DNA of 64,000 nucleotides. Origin: an uncultured Candidatus Saccharibacteria bacterium. GTDB lineage: Bacteria > Patescibacteriota > Saccharimonadia > Saccharimonadales > Saccharimonadaceae. The stretch spans positions 434,001 to 498,000 of the forward strand of contig CAMNAK010000001.1 in the NCBI GenBank assembly GCA_946530965.1, written 5' to 3'. Under the pieces are notes generated by a model that made no database searches, was not told where the DNA came from, and saw only the letters and a list, made by a program, of their open reading frames with translations. Each line of letters begins with the position of its first letter. Position 1 is the stretch's first letter. The position numbers were made by a program, and so were the translations under genes. Below are positions 33,377 to 41,914 of the stretch, piece after piece.

Positions 33377-34963
33377 ATGAGTACTAAAAGTAAGAAAATT
33401 CGCAATGCGCGAGTTATTGCCACCGATATTTTCATGCTTATAGCAGTCTTGGCAATAGTTTTTCTAATGATGCTTGTAGCAATGGGCTACAAATTTACAG
33501 ATGGCGGCGGAATTGAACAATCAGGTCTTCTGGAAATTTCTTCACAACCAAGCTCAGCCAAGGTTACGATCGACGGCGACGAGCTCTTCTCGCCGACCGA
33601 AATCAGTAAACTCCTAAGCGCCGGAACCCACGACGTAAAACTCAGCAAAAACGGATATGATGTTTGGAAATCTCAGGTCGAGATCGAAGCGGGTCTTCTT
33701 ACAAAAATCACCTGGGCACGTCTCTTCCCAATTAATCCAACCGTCGATACTGTAGATATTCACGATAAGCCCCTTACAATCACAAGCTTCTCGCCAAGTC
33801 GCAAGAACCTAATCATTGCAGAAGCCGAATCGGAAAGCTTAGAATTCCTTAACATTCAGTCAGACAAGCTCAAAGCAAAAACAATCAAGTTTGCAGATTT
33901 CGCATATATCCCAAGCGAAAGCGACGCAAAGATTCAGTCGTCAGATTTCAAGATCGTTTCCTGGAGCAACAACGACAGCAAAATTCTTGTCCGTCAGCAA
34001 GTCGGCGAAAGCGCTCACTGGATTCTTGTAAATTTGTCCGACACCAAAAAGAGCGTCGACCTTACTACAATCTTCAATAAAAATTTTACTCAGCTACTAC
34101 TCGCAAATGATTCAGCTTCAAAAATCTGGGCACTAGCCGAAGGTGAGCTTGCTGAAATTAACGTTGAAGACAAGACAATGACTCAGGTCATCGCAACCAA
34201 CGTTACTCGCATCGCAAATAACCAGAACACTGTCGCCTATGTTGCAAAAAGTACCGATACAATTCTAGGCGCAAAAACCGATAGCACTGACGCCGAAATC
34301 AACGACGGCGATACGCCAACAAACAAAATCTACATTTACAACGAAGGCGAAGACGGTTCTACCCCAATCGTAGAACTTGGCGATAATAGCACCCCACTAA
34401 TCACTATGGGTACATATTGGAGTAAGAATTGGCTCGCCTATGCCAATGCCGGAGATTTTCATTGCATGAGCGGCAAATATCCAGCCTACAACAAGGCCCG
34501 CGAAACAGACTTTAAAGATATTTACAAAACCGCTATTACTTTCGAGCCAAACTACATTACTAATAATCCAGAACAGCGCGTTATTATTACTGCTTCAAAC
34601 AAGGAACTGCTGGGCTTCGATATCGAAACTTTGCGCCCATATACCTTCTCGGTCGATTCCGACCTTTCAAGCATCAACTGGCTAGATAATTACCTAATCT
34701 GGAACCAAGAAGGCGACAAGATTGTAACTCACGACTTCACTGGCGAAAACCGCCGCGAGCTAGCTTCTACGAAGCTTTCCGGTTTCCCGGCTGTTATTAG
34801 CGATAATAATCAGTATTTCTACTTCTTCACGACAGAAGATAGCGTAGTTGAATCATTGAGTAATGATAATAGCAATTTAGATACTAGCGAAACGGTTCCT
34901 GTCGAATCCGAAACTACGAAGCAAGTTAATTACGTCTTGAGGCGCGAAAAGCTAAATATCTAA
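33377..34963 (+). CDS. PEGA-domain membrane-anchored protein
   Basis: 528 residues. One helix near the N-terminus (about 13-37), then a PEGA domain (LLEISSQPSSAKVTIDGDELFSPTEISKLLSAGTHDVKLSKNGYDVWKSQVEI, about 50-103), then a beta-strand-rich region that looks like a propeller (repeated SWSNNDSKILVR, SINWLDNYLIWNQEGDKIV). Extracytoplasmic by topology; likely binds a cell-surface ligand. TATAAT (33360-33365) lies 11 bases before the ATG, giving at most a few bases of leader. Converges with the sortase gene. Confidence 0.85.
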   Translation: MSTKSKKIRNARVIATDIFMLIAVLAIVFLMMLVAMGYKFTDGGGIEQSGLLEISSQPSSAKVTIDGDELFSPTEISKLLSAGTHDVKLSKNGYDVWKSQVEIEAGLLTKITWARLFPINPTVDTVDIHDKPLTITSFSPSRKNLIIAEAESESLEFLNIQSDKLKAKTIKFADFAYIPSESDAKIQSSDFKIVSWSNNDSKILVRQQVGESAHWILVNLSDTKKSVDLTTIFNKNFTQLLLANDSASKIWALAEGELAEINVEDKTMTQVIATNVTRIANNQNTVAYVAKSTDTILGAKTDSTDAEINDGDTPTNKIYIYNEGEDGSTPIVELGDNSTPLITMGTYWSKNWLAYANAGDFHCMSGKYPAYNKARETDFKDIYKTAITFEPNYITNNPEQRVIITASNKELLGFDIETLRPYTFSVDSDLSSINWLDNYLIWNQEGDKIVTHDFTGENRRELASTKLSGFPAVISDNNQYFYFFTTEDSVVESLSNDNSNLDTSETVPVESETTKQVNYVLRREKLNI

Positions 34964-34970
34964 TCCACTA

Positions 34971-35003
34971 AAAACGAGCCCAACCTATCCGGGTTCGTTT
35001 TTT
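34971..35003 (+). terminator. Terminator of the PEGA-domain gene
   Basis: AAAACGAGCCC/GGGTTCGTTTT stem with one G-U, then TTTTTTG. Confidence 0.75.
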
Positions 35004-35009
35004 GTAAAA

Positions 35010-35033
35010 GTTAACTTAGTTAACCTAGTTAAC
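35010..35033. repeat. GTTAAC repeated three times at 9-bp steps
   Basis: GTTAAC palindromes at 35010, 35019 and 35028, joined by TTA and CTA, inside a larger palindrome (GTAAAAGTTAAC.../...GTTAACTTTTTAC). It lies 40 bases from the second TTGAC array. Confidence 0.8.
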
Positions 35034-35074
35034 TTTTTACACTTTTTTCAAACAATATAATTGTGCCTGCGAGT

Positions 35075-35185
35075 TTGACAAGCTTGACAAGCTTGACAAG
35101 TTTGACAAGCTTGACTAGTTTGACAAGTTAACCTGTCCAACCCGCGAACCCCGCAAATATACAAACTAATCCAACTCGCAAACAT
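35075..35185. repeat. 9-bp tandem repeat array, copy 2 (TTGACAAGC type x6 plus conserved tail)
   Basis: TTGAC recurs at 35075, 35084, 35093, 35102, 35111 and 35120; phase continues with TTAACC at 35129. The tail GTCCAACCCGCGAAC and later CCAACTCGCAAACAT parallel copy 1 at 3198-3300. A terminator follows in the same relative place. Confidence 0.8.
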
Positions 35186-35189
35186 AAAA

Positions 35190-35215
35190 AAATACCTCGC
35201 ATCAAGCAAGGTATT
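35190..35215 (-). terminator. Terminator of the sortase gene
   Basis: AAATACCT.GC/GC.AGGTATTT stem followed by TTTTTTTATG on the minus strand. Confidence 0.75.
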
Positions 35216-35220
35216 TTAAT

Positions 35221-36543
35221 CTAATTCTGGCCCGTTAGCCAATTCCAGAACTGACCAAGCGGCGTTGGACTATTCGCCGTCGTTTCCATCGTCGCCGTTT
35301 CACCCTCTACAACCTCAGGAACAGCTGCATGCTCTGCGTTTGTATAATCTGGATAGATCTGCTCGCCATATACCAGCAAACGGTAACGTGACGTACCAAG
35401 CGGCATACAAGTAATCAAAGTAATCATTGGCTTGCCCGCATTCTGACTCGTAATCTCGGCTAGCTTATGTACTTCCGTAGGCTCGACTGTAATATTTCCG
35501 GTAATCCTGTAAGTATAGCGTTTACCTTCATAATCCACATAAATCAAATCACCTTCGCCTAATCTAGAAAGACCCGAGAAGATAAACTTGTAGTCGCCGC
35601 TTTCATAGAAGTTATTCGATGAGTGGCCAGAAACCGCAAAGTTACCAATCTGACCAGGCAAAGCCGAAGCGCCTTGCATCGAGAACTGCGCAACGCCATT
35701 AGACATCGCGGCATTCATCGACTCGACATCATTCTTTACGCCAAGGACAATCGGAACTTCAACGTTAAGCTTCGGAATCATAAGAGTTGGATTTTCATGT
35801 ACATCGGCCACAACCGTAGGATCAACGGCCGTAATTGTCGTGCCTTCGCTTCCGCCTGGCGAAATATAAGCCACAATATTCGCAATGATCGACTGGTTAT
35901 ACTGGAACAAGATACCGATTACCAAGACCACGAGCGCGATCATGATCGGCACAAAGTGCCTAGATTTACGCATCTTCTTGGCGCGCTTCTCGACTTTTTT
36001 GCGCAACTTCGAGCGGAATTGATTGACCGCACTCTGTTCGGCTTCTTCTGCCTCTTTTTCTTGTTCAGCACTCAGCTTTGCATTGGCCAGCAGATTAGAT
36101 TTTTGTACAGCAAAGCCCAAACGTTCATTCTTTAGTCTCTTGCGAGCCTCTTCGAGCTTCTTTGTCTCTTCAGAAGTATCAACCTGATTAGCTTCTTTCA
36201 AACGCTCACGCTCCGCTTCAAGCTTCTTCTTTTGCTCAGCAGCAATGCGTTCCTTTTCCTTTGCGATATATTCCTGGGCAGCCTTGTTATAATATTCGCC
36301 GTAATACTTCTGATAATAATCTTGCCAAGCTGAATGATATTTCTTCCATTCCGCCTCGTTAATATTCGTATTCTGAGCCTGCTGGTTTGCCGGCCTGTAA
36401 TTCTGCGGCTGAGTCTTATAAGCATTGACAACTTTTTGGCGTGCCAAATCAATCGCCGTCTGTCTCTGGCGTTCTTCACTGGTCAGATTCTTGTCTTGGG
36501 GTGCAGAATTCGAAGAATTTTGCCCACCACTTTTGTTGTCCAT
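35221..36543 (-). CDS. Sortase with long cytoplasmic coiled-coil N-terminus
   Basis: 440 residues from the ATG at 36543 (TAGAAT ends seven bases upstream). The first 195 residues are unusual for a sortase: an N/Q-rich head, a tyrosine-rich patch, and a long K/E heptad region. One helix is at about 197-214. The catalytic domain shows MIPKLNVEVPIVLG, GNFAVSGHSSN with the active His (about 307), TLITCMPLGTSRYRLLVYGE with the active Cys (about 379) and Arg (386/388). It should attach VPNTA/NPETS-type proteins encoded at 17197 and 46005. A short Pro/Trp C-terminal tail follows. Probably class E/D-like; subclass not certain. Confidence 0.88.
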   Translation of the reverse strand: MDNKSGGQNSSNSAPQDKNLTSEERQRQTAIDLARQKVVNAYKTQPQNYRPANQQAQNTNINEAEWKKYHSAWQDYYQKYYGEYYNKAAQEYIAKEKERIAAEQKKKLEAERERLKEANQVDTSEETKKLEEARKRLKNERLGFAVQKSNLLANAKLSAEQEKEAEEAEQSAVNQFRSKLRKKVEKRAKKMRKSRHFVPIMIALVVLVIGILFQYNQSIIANIVAYISPGGSEGTTITAVDPTVVADVHENPTLMIPKLNVEVPIVLGVKNDVESMNAAMSNGVAQFSMQGASALPGQIGNFAVSGHSSNNFYESGDYKFIFSGLSRLGEGDLIYVDYEGKRYTYRITGNITVEPTEVHKLAEITSQNAGKPMITLITCMPLGTSRYRLLVYGEQIYPDYTNAEHAAVPEVVEGETATMETTANSPTPLGQFWNWLTGQN

Positions 36544-36550
36544 TAACTCT

Positions 36551-36583
36551 ATTCTAGCATAAAAGCTCACTTCGTGCTAAAAT
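36551..36583. promoter_or_regulatory. Divergent promoters for the sortase gene and tRNA-Leu(CAA)
   Basis: TAGAAT on the minus strand (36551-36556) serves the sortase start, and TAAAAT on the plus strand (about 36578-36583) is placed 13 bases before the tRNA. Confidence 0.55.
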
Positions 36584-36596
36584 ACAACTATCACTC

Positions 36597-36683
36597 GGGC
36601 GAGTGGTGGAACTGGTAGACACGCTAGACTCAAAATCTTGTGGCAGCAATGCCGTGAGGGTTCAAGTCCCTCCTCGCCCACCA
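36597..36683 (+). tRNA. tRNA-Leu (anticodon CAA)
   Basis: Class II tRNA: acceptor GGGCGAG/CTCGCCC, anticodon loop CTCAAAA, long variable arm TGGCAGCAATGCCG, T arm GAGGG-TTCAAGT-CCCTC, encoded CCA. A terminator follows (36684-36727). No 3'-end copy downstream. Confidence 0.93.
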
Positions 36684-36727
36684 AGAATATAAAGAAAGGC
36701 CCGCAGGGTTCTTTTTTTATATTCTTA
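36684..36727 (+). terminator. Terminator of tRNA-Leu(CAA)
   Basis: AAGAATATAAA...TTTATATTCTT long stem with inner CCC/GGG pairing and a T run. Confidence 0.75.
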
Positions 36728-36759
36728 ATGCGATGGAGTGAAATGCGCTGTCCCCTCCT

Positions 36760-37272
36760 CTATCCAATCATATTATTCTTCGCGCAATAATCACGAGCAA
36801 TCTTCTTATACTTTTCGTATGTTTCTTTAGCATCCTGTGCCCGAGCCGCCTCTTTCAAAAATGTATTAAACGATTCTTCGTTTTGAACCAACTCAAGCAG
36901 AAATCTCTTCTTTTCCTTTTCTTCAATATCATTCAATTTCTCAAAGAAATCGGTTAGCATCTTACCCCAAAACGGATCCACATTAGAATTCGTCACAAAA
37001 CCGATGATATCAGACAAAGTTATCTCGAATTTCTTATCCTCAAACGAATAGTCTTTGCCTGTTTTCTCTTTCAATAACTCTTCTAGCGCAATCCGGCGAG
37101 AATCATTATTAACCCTATTGCTCGCTTTTAAATAATGCTTAATATCGTAATCGATCTGTTCTTCTTTTGAATCGAAGCAAAAATTCTTCTTCAAATCTTC
37201 GTACTCCGCTTCCAATTCTTCTATAGATTTATTCTCTAAAAGTTTCTTTACTACATTTGGTGCAATTGCCAT
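36760..37272 (-). CDS. Orphan charged helical protein, unknown
   Basis: 170 residues, very rich in K and E, almost all helix (coiled-coil-like KSIEELEAEYEDLKK, EKLNDIEEKEKKRFLLELVQ). No membrane segment. AAAGGA is about 12 bases before the ATG; TATAAT is close upstream. No family recognised. It is divergent from the 37450 gene. Confidence 0.6.
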   Translation of the reverse strand: MAIAPNVVKKLLENKSIEELEAEYEDLKKNFCFDSKEEQIDYDIKHYLKASNRVNNDSRRIALEELLKEKTGKDYSFEDKKFEITLSDIIGFVTNSNVDPFWGKMLTDFFEKLNDIEEKEKKRFLLELVQNEESFNTFLKEAARAQDAKETYEKYKKIARDYCAKNNMIG

Positions 37273-37449
37273 AATTATCCTATTCCTTTCTTATTATTAT
37301 AAGCATATCTACTTCGCTTTTTGAGTGCCTTGCCAATCCTCCAAAAATGTCATATAATACGCCCTATCACTCGCCCCTCTTGAGACAAAGAGGACGAGCG
37401 TACAATTGGTATCCCGCATACAGCACATTCAAAAGGAGGTCGTTTAGCT

Positions 37450-38004
37450 ATGTTATTCAACATTATGCCTTTACCGAACAAAGATGCAATGATCGTTGCA
37501 GCCAATCTTGAGCTTCCGTTCATCGTAAGACTCAAGAACCCTGAGAGCGAGAATAAGAATACGGTAAAAACAGAATATATTCTCAAGAATGGCAGTCACC
37601 ACGGTCGTGGCCTTGAAGTTCTGTTTGCGCACGAGTACGAGAAGTACTGCAAGCAGGTCATCAGCTCTATTACTATTCTCAAGGCAGTTCGTGAGAGCAA
37701 CTTTGCTATTCTTGCAAAGGATCCTGGCAATATCGCCGCAATCATGGGCAACTTCCCTGCTAGCGCAGATTGCGCAAGAATGCTCGAGATTGCATTCGGC
37801 GAAGAAAACTGCCAGGCAGACAAGAATAATGTCTTTGCATACTTCTCTAAGAAGAACGAGAGAATCGAGCTCAAGGAAATCACCCCGAGCCACACTCTCA
37901 TTGCAGAAATCTTCGACATGCTCCAGCGCTGCAACCGCGTAGAGCCGAGCGAAGAGCTTGCCAAAAAGATGAGATATATCCTCTCCGGCGGCAGCGAAAA
38001 GTAA
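37450..38004 (+). CDS. Orphan soluble protein, unknown
   Basis: 184 residues, mixed alpha/beta, no signal. TATAAT lies about 95 bases upstream, the leader has a CTCG.CCTCTT/AAGAGG.CGAG hairpin (about 37371-37397), and AAGGAGG is nine bases before the ATG. It is a single-gene unit with a terminator. No family recognised. Confidence 0.65.
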   Translation: MLFNIMPLPNKDAMIVAANLELPFIVRLKNPESENKNTVKTEYILKNGSHHGRGLEVLFAHEYEKYCKQVISSITILKAVRESNFAILAKDPGNIAAIMGNFPASADCARMLEIAFGEENCQADKNNVFAYFSKKNERIELKEITPSHTLIAEIFDMLQRCNRVEPSEELAKKMRYILSGGSEK

Positions 38005-38029
38005 TTAAGCTATCCACATCCACTTCCTA

Positions 38030-38066
38030 CAAAAGGCCGCTCCTTCCATTTCCGGGGCGGCCTTTA
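38030..38066 (+). terminator. Terminator
   Basis: AAAGGCCGC.CC/GG.GCGGCCTTT stem followed by ATC; T-rich arm end. Confidence 0.65.
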
Positions 38067-38095
38067 TCATGCTCTTTAAGAAAGGAGGTCTGGCT

Positions 38096-39169
38096 ATGCC
38101 AAGGTTTTTCAGCTATTTTTGGCGAGGCTTCAGGAACATCTGTCCTAACGAAATCGCCCTGATAATCTTTGACGTCGTCACCATCGCAGTCGCACCTCGC
38201 CAACTCTTCGATTGTTATCTTTGGGCAGTTATCGTACTCTGCGATATTGCCGTAATAACATCACACGGAGCTTGGCTGGAGCACCGCTGTGCAATGCCAA
38301 TCGGCCAAACACACCCCTGGCAGCGCACCGAAAGTTTTGTACTACGCGCCGTAATTCTGTTTTCCCTGTCCGTAGGTTTGGGTTACGATTATATAACCCA
38401 CAACTTCGCGACCGTCCAAACAGAACTCTGGCACGTCGCTACGTATTGCTGGTATATCACAGTGTTCGTCGCAGTCTACGAAAGCTTCTATTGCATTCTG
38501 AAGACACTCAATGCAATCGATCATAGCTGGCTCGAAGGCACCAAAGGACATATCGGCGTACCGAACGCTATCAGCGTCATCCGCATTGGACTTGCACTCT
38601 GCATTCCACACGTCTACGTAACACAAAGCTTCGGCACGCACAGCGACGCACTAGCAACCATCATCTTGGGCGCAGCGCTTGGTACTGATGCTATCGACGG
38701 TTATATCGCCAGATCATGCAACCAAATCACCAAAGCCGGCAAGGCTCTCGACCCTTTAGGGGATAAGCTTATCTTCTATCCGGTCGCTATTGGATTCTTC
38801 ATCTATACACAAAATAGATTAATCAATCCAAAGGACGTTTTCCCAGATATCTATATCTGGATTGCCGCAAGCCTAATCGCTCTTAGGGACGTCCTGATTA
38901 TTATCTGGTTTGCCCTGTTTTATAAAAAACACGCAGGCGGCGTCAGCGCTGGCCTCGCAGACAAACTCAGAACAATCGTCCTAAGCGCATGGCTCGTCTC
39001 GACCGCACTCGCTATTGCCACTACCGAAACCGAACTCGGTTACGACATGAGCTGGATAAGTTGCATATCCTTGTTCATCGCTGGCATTCTTAGCCCTTTA
39101 AGCTTCGTCATCGACATTTGCCGCATCCGCGCAATTCGCAAAAAAGAAGCTCAAGCAGCCTTGAAGTGA
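38096..39169 (+). CDS. CDP-alcohol phosphatidyltransferase family membrane protein
   Basis: 357 residues from the ATG at 38096, seven bases after GGAGG. An N-terminal block of about four helices precedes the enzymatic domain, which has the family motif GTDAIDGYIARSCNQITKAGKALDPLGDK (DxxDGxxAR...GxxxDxxxD) and PNAISVIRIGLA. Probably makes a phospholipid headgroup such as phosphatidylglycerophosphate from CDP-diacylglycerol. Longer than typical PgsA (about 180-200 residues) because of the N-terminal block. Basic tail (RIRAIRKKEAQ). Single-gene unit with the same strong ribosome-site design as nearby orphans. Confidence 0.85.
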   Translation: MPRFFSYFWRGFRNICPNEIALIIFDVVTIAVAPRQLFDCYLWAVIVLCDIAVITSHGAWLEHRCAMPIGQTHPWQRTESFVLRAVILFSLSVGLGYDYITHNFATVQTELWHVATYCWYITVFVAVYESFYCILKTLNAIDHSWLEGTKGHIGVPNAISVIRIGLALCIPHVYVTQSFGTHSDALATIILGAALGTDAIDGYIARSCNQITKAGKALDPLGDKLIFYPVAIGFFIYTQNRLINPKDVFPDIYIWIAASLIALRDVLIIIWFALFYKKHAGGVSAGLADKLRTIVLSAWLVSTALAIATTETELGYDMSWISCISLFIAGILSPLSFVIDICRIRAIRKKEAQAALK

Positions 39170-39177
39170 GTCACAAA

Positions 39178-39207
39178 AACCGCCCCAGTACTAAGGGGCG
39201 GCTTTTT
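39178..39207. terminator. Bidirectional terminator
   Basis: ACCGCCCC/GGGGCGGCT stem with a T run on plus and TTTTTGTG on minus; between the phosphatidyltransferase and the serpin. Confidence 0.75.
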
Positions 39208-39215
39208 ATCGGCTA

Positions 39216-40571
39216 TTAGTCTTCGTTGACTTCAATGCAACCATCATAGTCGGTCATCAACTCTGGATGCTCGACTACACCAGTAAAGATAATTTCCTTT
39301 GTCTTATGATCACGGATCATATATACGAAAGACTTATCAAAATCTACGTGGTAATTAACATATTCTGGTTCATCTTGATAAGCCGCCGAAATATCGAGCG
39401 TCATCGCCGTAACAGCCGCTGCGCGTGTGCCAGTCTCGCTCATCTCAACATGCGTCTTCTGAATCAAATCCGAAACATAGAATGACATACTATCGGAAAT
39501 GCCACTAAAGTCCGCTTTCTCACTATTAAATGCATCGCTTACACCCATACCGGTCGAAAACATCTTTACTAGATCAGGAACCGTATAGTCATAGCTGAAT
39601 CGTGGTAGACTTACGCCAACTGTCACAACCTTCTCATCGCTGCTAGATGGAGCAATTAACTTCTCATCAAAGCTCTTCAAATCACTTTCGAATGAATCGC
39701 TGATATAGCTGCTTACCGAATTATTTGGCTTAAATGCTACAAATTCGAGATAATCACCGCTATCGCTGGCCTTATAATTCCTAACGATACCTTCGGAATT
39801 ATCGGTCTTGAAATAATAGTTTGCTCCACCGGTCATCATTGAAGCTTCAACGGTTTCGCCTTCAGAATTCGTAAAGTCTACACCCTTCGTTTTCTCGCAT
39901 TCGAACTTATCATTCCACTCTTGTTCCATAGCAATCGCGTTTGCGAGCACCATGTCGCCATCGGGAGCATTATCGAAAATCTTAGGGATCATACCATTGG
40001 TATTATCATTAACCCAGGCGTTCATCGTGTCTGGCGAAGTAAATGAATCGTAAACAATATCGCCATTTACAGCATCCAAGAACTCGTTCTTAATCTTATC
40101 CGCAACAGTCTCACGAATAAAAGCAGCGTTTGCAGAATGAAGACCAGTAATCTCTGGCATCGTGCGCTCAGTACCGAGCATTTCATAAATCTGAGTCTTA
40201 GTGTTTCCACCGGCGCCCTTACCGGCAATCTGCCATACTGCTTCCATGGAATATGGACTAATCAAAGTATTAGAATAGCTTTTCTCTGCCGCATAAGCAT
40301 TCTTGAAATAGTTTACGGCAAACAGATTGCTATCTGAGCTATAATTTGCGCCTGGTTTTACTGGCGATGGCGCTGGACTTGGCTTATTCGGCTTGTCTTT
40401 GCCCATAAAAATAATCGCTGCGACAATCGAAGCGCCAACCAAAATCACCGCAATAGCAATAAGTATTATCAAAGATTTTGAGTTCTTAGCACTATTAGGC
40501 TGACTAGGCGTGATCTGACCACCCGCATCAACATTAGACACATTTACTGCGCCACCGTTTCCTTCTTCCAT
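39216..40571 (-). CDS. Membrane-anchored serpin (serine protease inhibitor)
   Basis: 451 residues from the ATG at 40571 (GGAG six bases upstream; GTG at 40583 less likely). Cytoplasmic head of about 33 residues, one helix (34-56), Pro-rich linker, then a full serpin domain (about 78-440). Serpin marks: TLISPYSMEAVWQIAGKGAGGNTKTQI, WVNDNTNGMIPKIF, LPRFSYDYTVPDLVKMF, and the hinge METGTRAAAVTAMT (about 377-390) followed by a reactive loop with LDISAAYQ, then FDKSFVYMIRDHKTKEIIFTGVV. The AAA-type hinge predicts an inhibitory serpin; counting 15 residues from the hinge Gly places P1 near the S-A of LDISAA. Outer-surface protease inhibitor. Confidence 0.92.
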   Translation of the reverse strand: MEEGNGGAVNVSNVDAGGQITPSQPNSAKNSKSLIILIAIAVILVGASIVAAIIFMGKDKPNKPSPAPSPVKPGANYSSDSNLFAVNYFKNAYAAEKSYSNTLISPYSMEAVWQIAGKGAGGNTKTQIYEMLGTERTMPEITGLHSANAAFIRETVADKIKNEFLDAVNGDIVYDSFTSPDTMNAWVNDNTNGMIPKIFDNAPDGDMVLANAIAMEQEWNDKFECEKTKGVDFTNSEGETVEASMMTGGANYYFKTDNSEGIVRNYKASDSGDYLEFVAFKPNNSVSSYISDSFESDLKSFDEKLIAPSSSDEKVVTVGVSLPRFSYDYTVPDLVKMFSTGMGVSDAFNSEKADFSGISDSMSFYVSDLIQKTHVEMSETGTRAAAVTAMTLDISAAYQDEPEYVNYHVDFDKSFVYMIRDHKTKEIIFTGVVEHPELMTDYDGCIEVNED

Positions 40572-40613
40572 TAAAAACTCCACTTAGTATAAATAAATTA
40601 TACCACGAGCGTT

Positions 40614-41093
40614 TTAGCGACAAAATATAGTCTCATAGAACGACGCCCACTTGTCGGCCATCGAGACAACCCAAGCTTCGCGTTTTGTTGGCACATGCGT
40701 CAAAGTTAGTGGCCACATATGCTTGTAAATGATTTCGCATTCGAGTGCTGTAAGATCAAAATCTTTTTTGGCATTCTTTAAAGCAATCGTCGGATGATAA
40801 AAACCGTGTAGTTTCGGGTGCTCATTTAGCTCCGCTGCGTGATCATGCCAGTCATACAGGAAATAATCATGAAGGAGCGCGCCACGTACCAAATCACGCC
40901 TATTACAATGCAGATGCATTTTTCTATTAATCTCAAGCGCAAAATAAGCCACCCTTAGCACGTGTTGCCAAGTCGACACTGAGCCATGCTGGTAATAGTT
41001 CTGCATACTCAAAAAATTATCATGAGTTAAAATATCTTCTGCATAAGGCTCGGCTTTAGCCTGCAGATAATCATAATTCTGACTTAGCTTCAC
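40614..41093 (-). CDS. HD-domain phosphohydrolase
   Basis: 159 residues. HD motif: H at WQHVLRVA, LVRGALLHDYFLYDW with HD, and a distal D in VVSMADKWASF. Small HD proteins of this type hydrolyse phosphate esters, often nucleotides; substrate unknown. The start is GTG at 41093, overlapping the TGA of the upstream gene (GTGA), so translation is coupled. Last gene of the ExoIII-NnrD-HD operon. Confidence 0.85.
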   Translation of the reverse strand: MKLSQNYDYLQAKAEPYAEDILTHDNFLSMQNYYQHGSVSTWQHVLRVAYFALEINRKMHLHCNRRDLVRGALLHDYFLYDWHDHAAELNEHPKLHGFYHPTIALKNAKKDFDLTALECEIIYKHMWPLTLTHVPTKREAWVVSMADKWASFYETIFCR

Positions 41094-41890
41094 AAAATTG
41101 CCCTCGAAAGCACCTTTTCCAAAGATAATTCTCTATTCCATAACGACAAAACGGCCGAACGTGCCATGATTTTGCCATCCCAGAATGTAATCTGCGTATA
41201 ATCCGTATCATTAATATCTTCCGAAACAACCACGCCATCATTCGCGATTACGATCTGATCATTATGGTAAGTAACTAAACTAAGCGGAAAACTCAAAGTA
41301 AACTTATGCAACGTCTCAATTAACTGATTAGTTGGCATCGATAACGTAATAACTTTTGGATAATACAAAGTTCGAAGAAGTTTCTGGAGCTGCGGCATCG
41401 TTAAGAACAAGGTTGTCTTCTCGTCGCGCATTCCCCAGTTCATAACATCAGGAATCAAAACATCAACCCCATCGCGCGCAATCGTCACAGGCTTATCGCA
41501 ATGCTTCATAAACTCTGCGAAAGCCACCGACGTTTCTGCATTACGACCCAAATCACCTGCAATCAAAACCGCTTCCGCCCAGGCCAAATGCTCCCACATG
41601 TCGGCCATCGATGCTTTGCCAAAAGCACCCGAAGCTTCGGCCTTCGCAAAATAAATCTCAGGAATTTTTGGCAACTTTCCGCGCAAAGAATCAGGGAGCA
41701 AAACACGAACCTCGCCAACACCCATTTTGTTAGCCGTTTCCATAGCTTTTGCGGCAGCATAAAAAGCACCCTTGTTTCCGCCAATAATCAATAGTTTGCC
41801 AGCAAAGCGCCTTTGCTCTGGCTGCCAAGTATCTACCTCTGGAAACAAAGCTGTTTTGCTCTGTCTTTTCCAATAATCAAAATCACTCAT
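41090..41890 (-). CDS. ADP-dependent NAD(P)H-hydrate dehydratase-like protein
   Basis: 266 residues with a ribokinase-like pattern: GKLLIIGGNKGAFYAAAKAMETANKMGVGEVRVLLPDSL, AEAVLIAGDLGRNAET, KPVTIARDGVDVLIPD. These match NnrD (YjeF C-terminal domain), which repairs hydrated NAD(P)H. The usual GPGLG appears as AGDLG and the GxGD catalytic stretch near the C-terminus is not clear, so activity is uncertain. Transcribed between the ExoIII-type gene and the HD gene. Confidence 0.6.
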   Translation of the reverse strand: MSDFDYWKRQSKTALFPEVDTWQPEQRRFAGKLLIIGGNKGAFYAAAKAMETANKMGVGEVRVLLPDSLRGKLPKIPEIYFAKAEASGAFGKASMADMWEHLAWAEAVLIAGDLGRNAETSVAFAEFMKHCDKPVTIARDGVDVLIPDVMNWGMRDEKTTLFLTMPQLQKLLRTLYYPKVITLSMPTNQLIETLHKFTLSFPLSLVTYHNDQIVIANDGVVVSEDINDTDYTQITFWDGKIMARSAVLSLWNRELSLEKVLSRAIL

Positions 41891-41914
41891 TTTTTGTTTA
41901 CAATAAGCACTATT

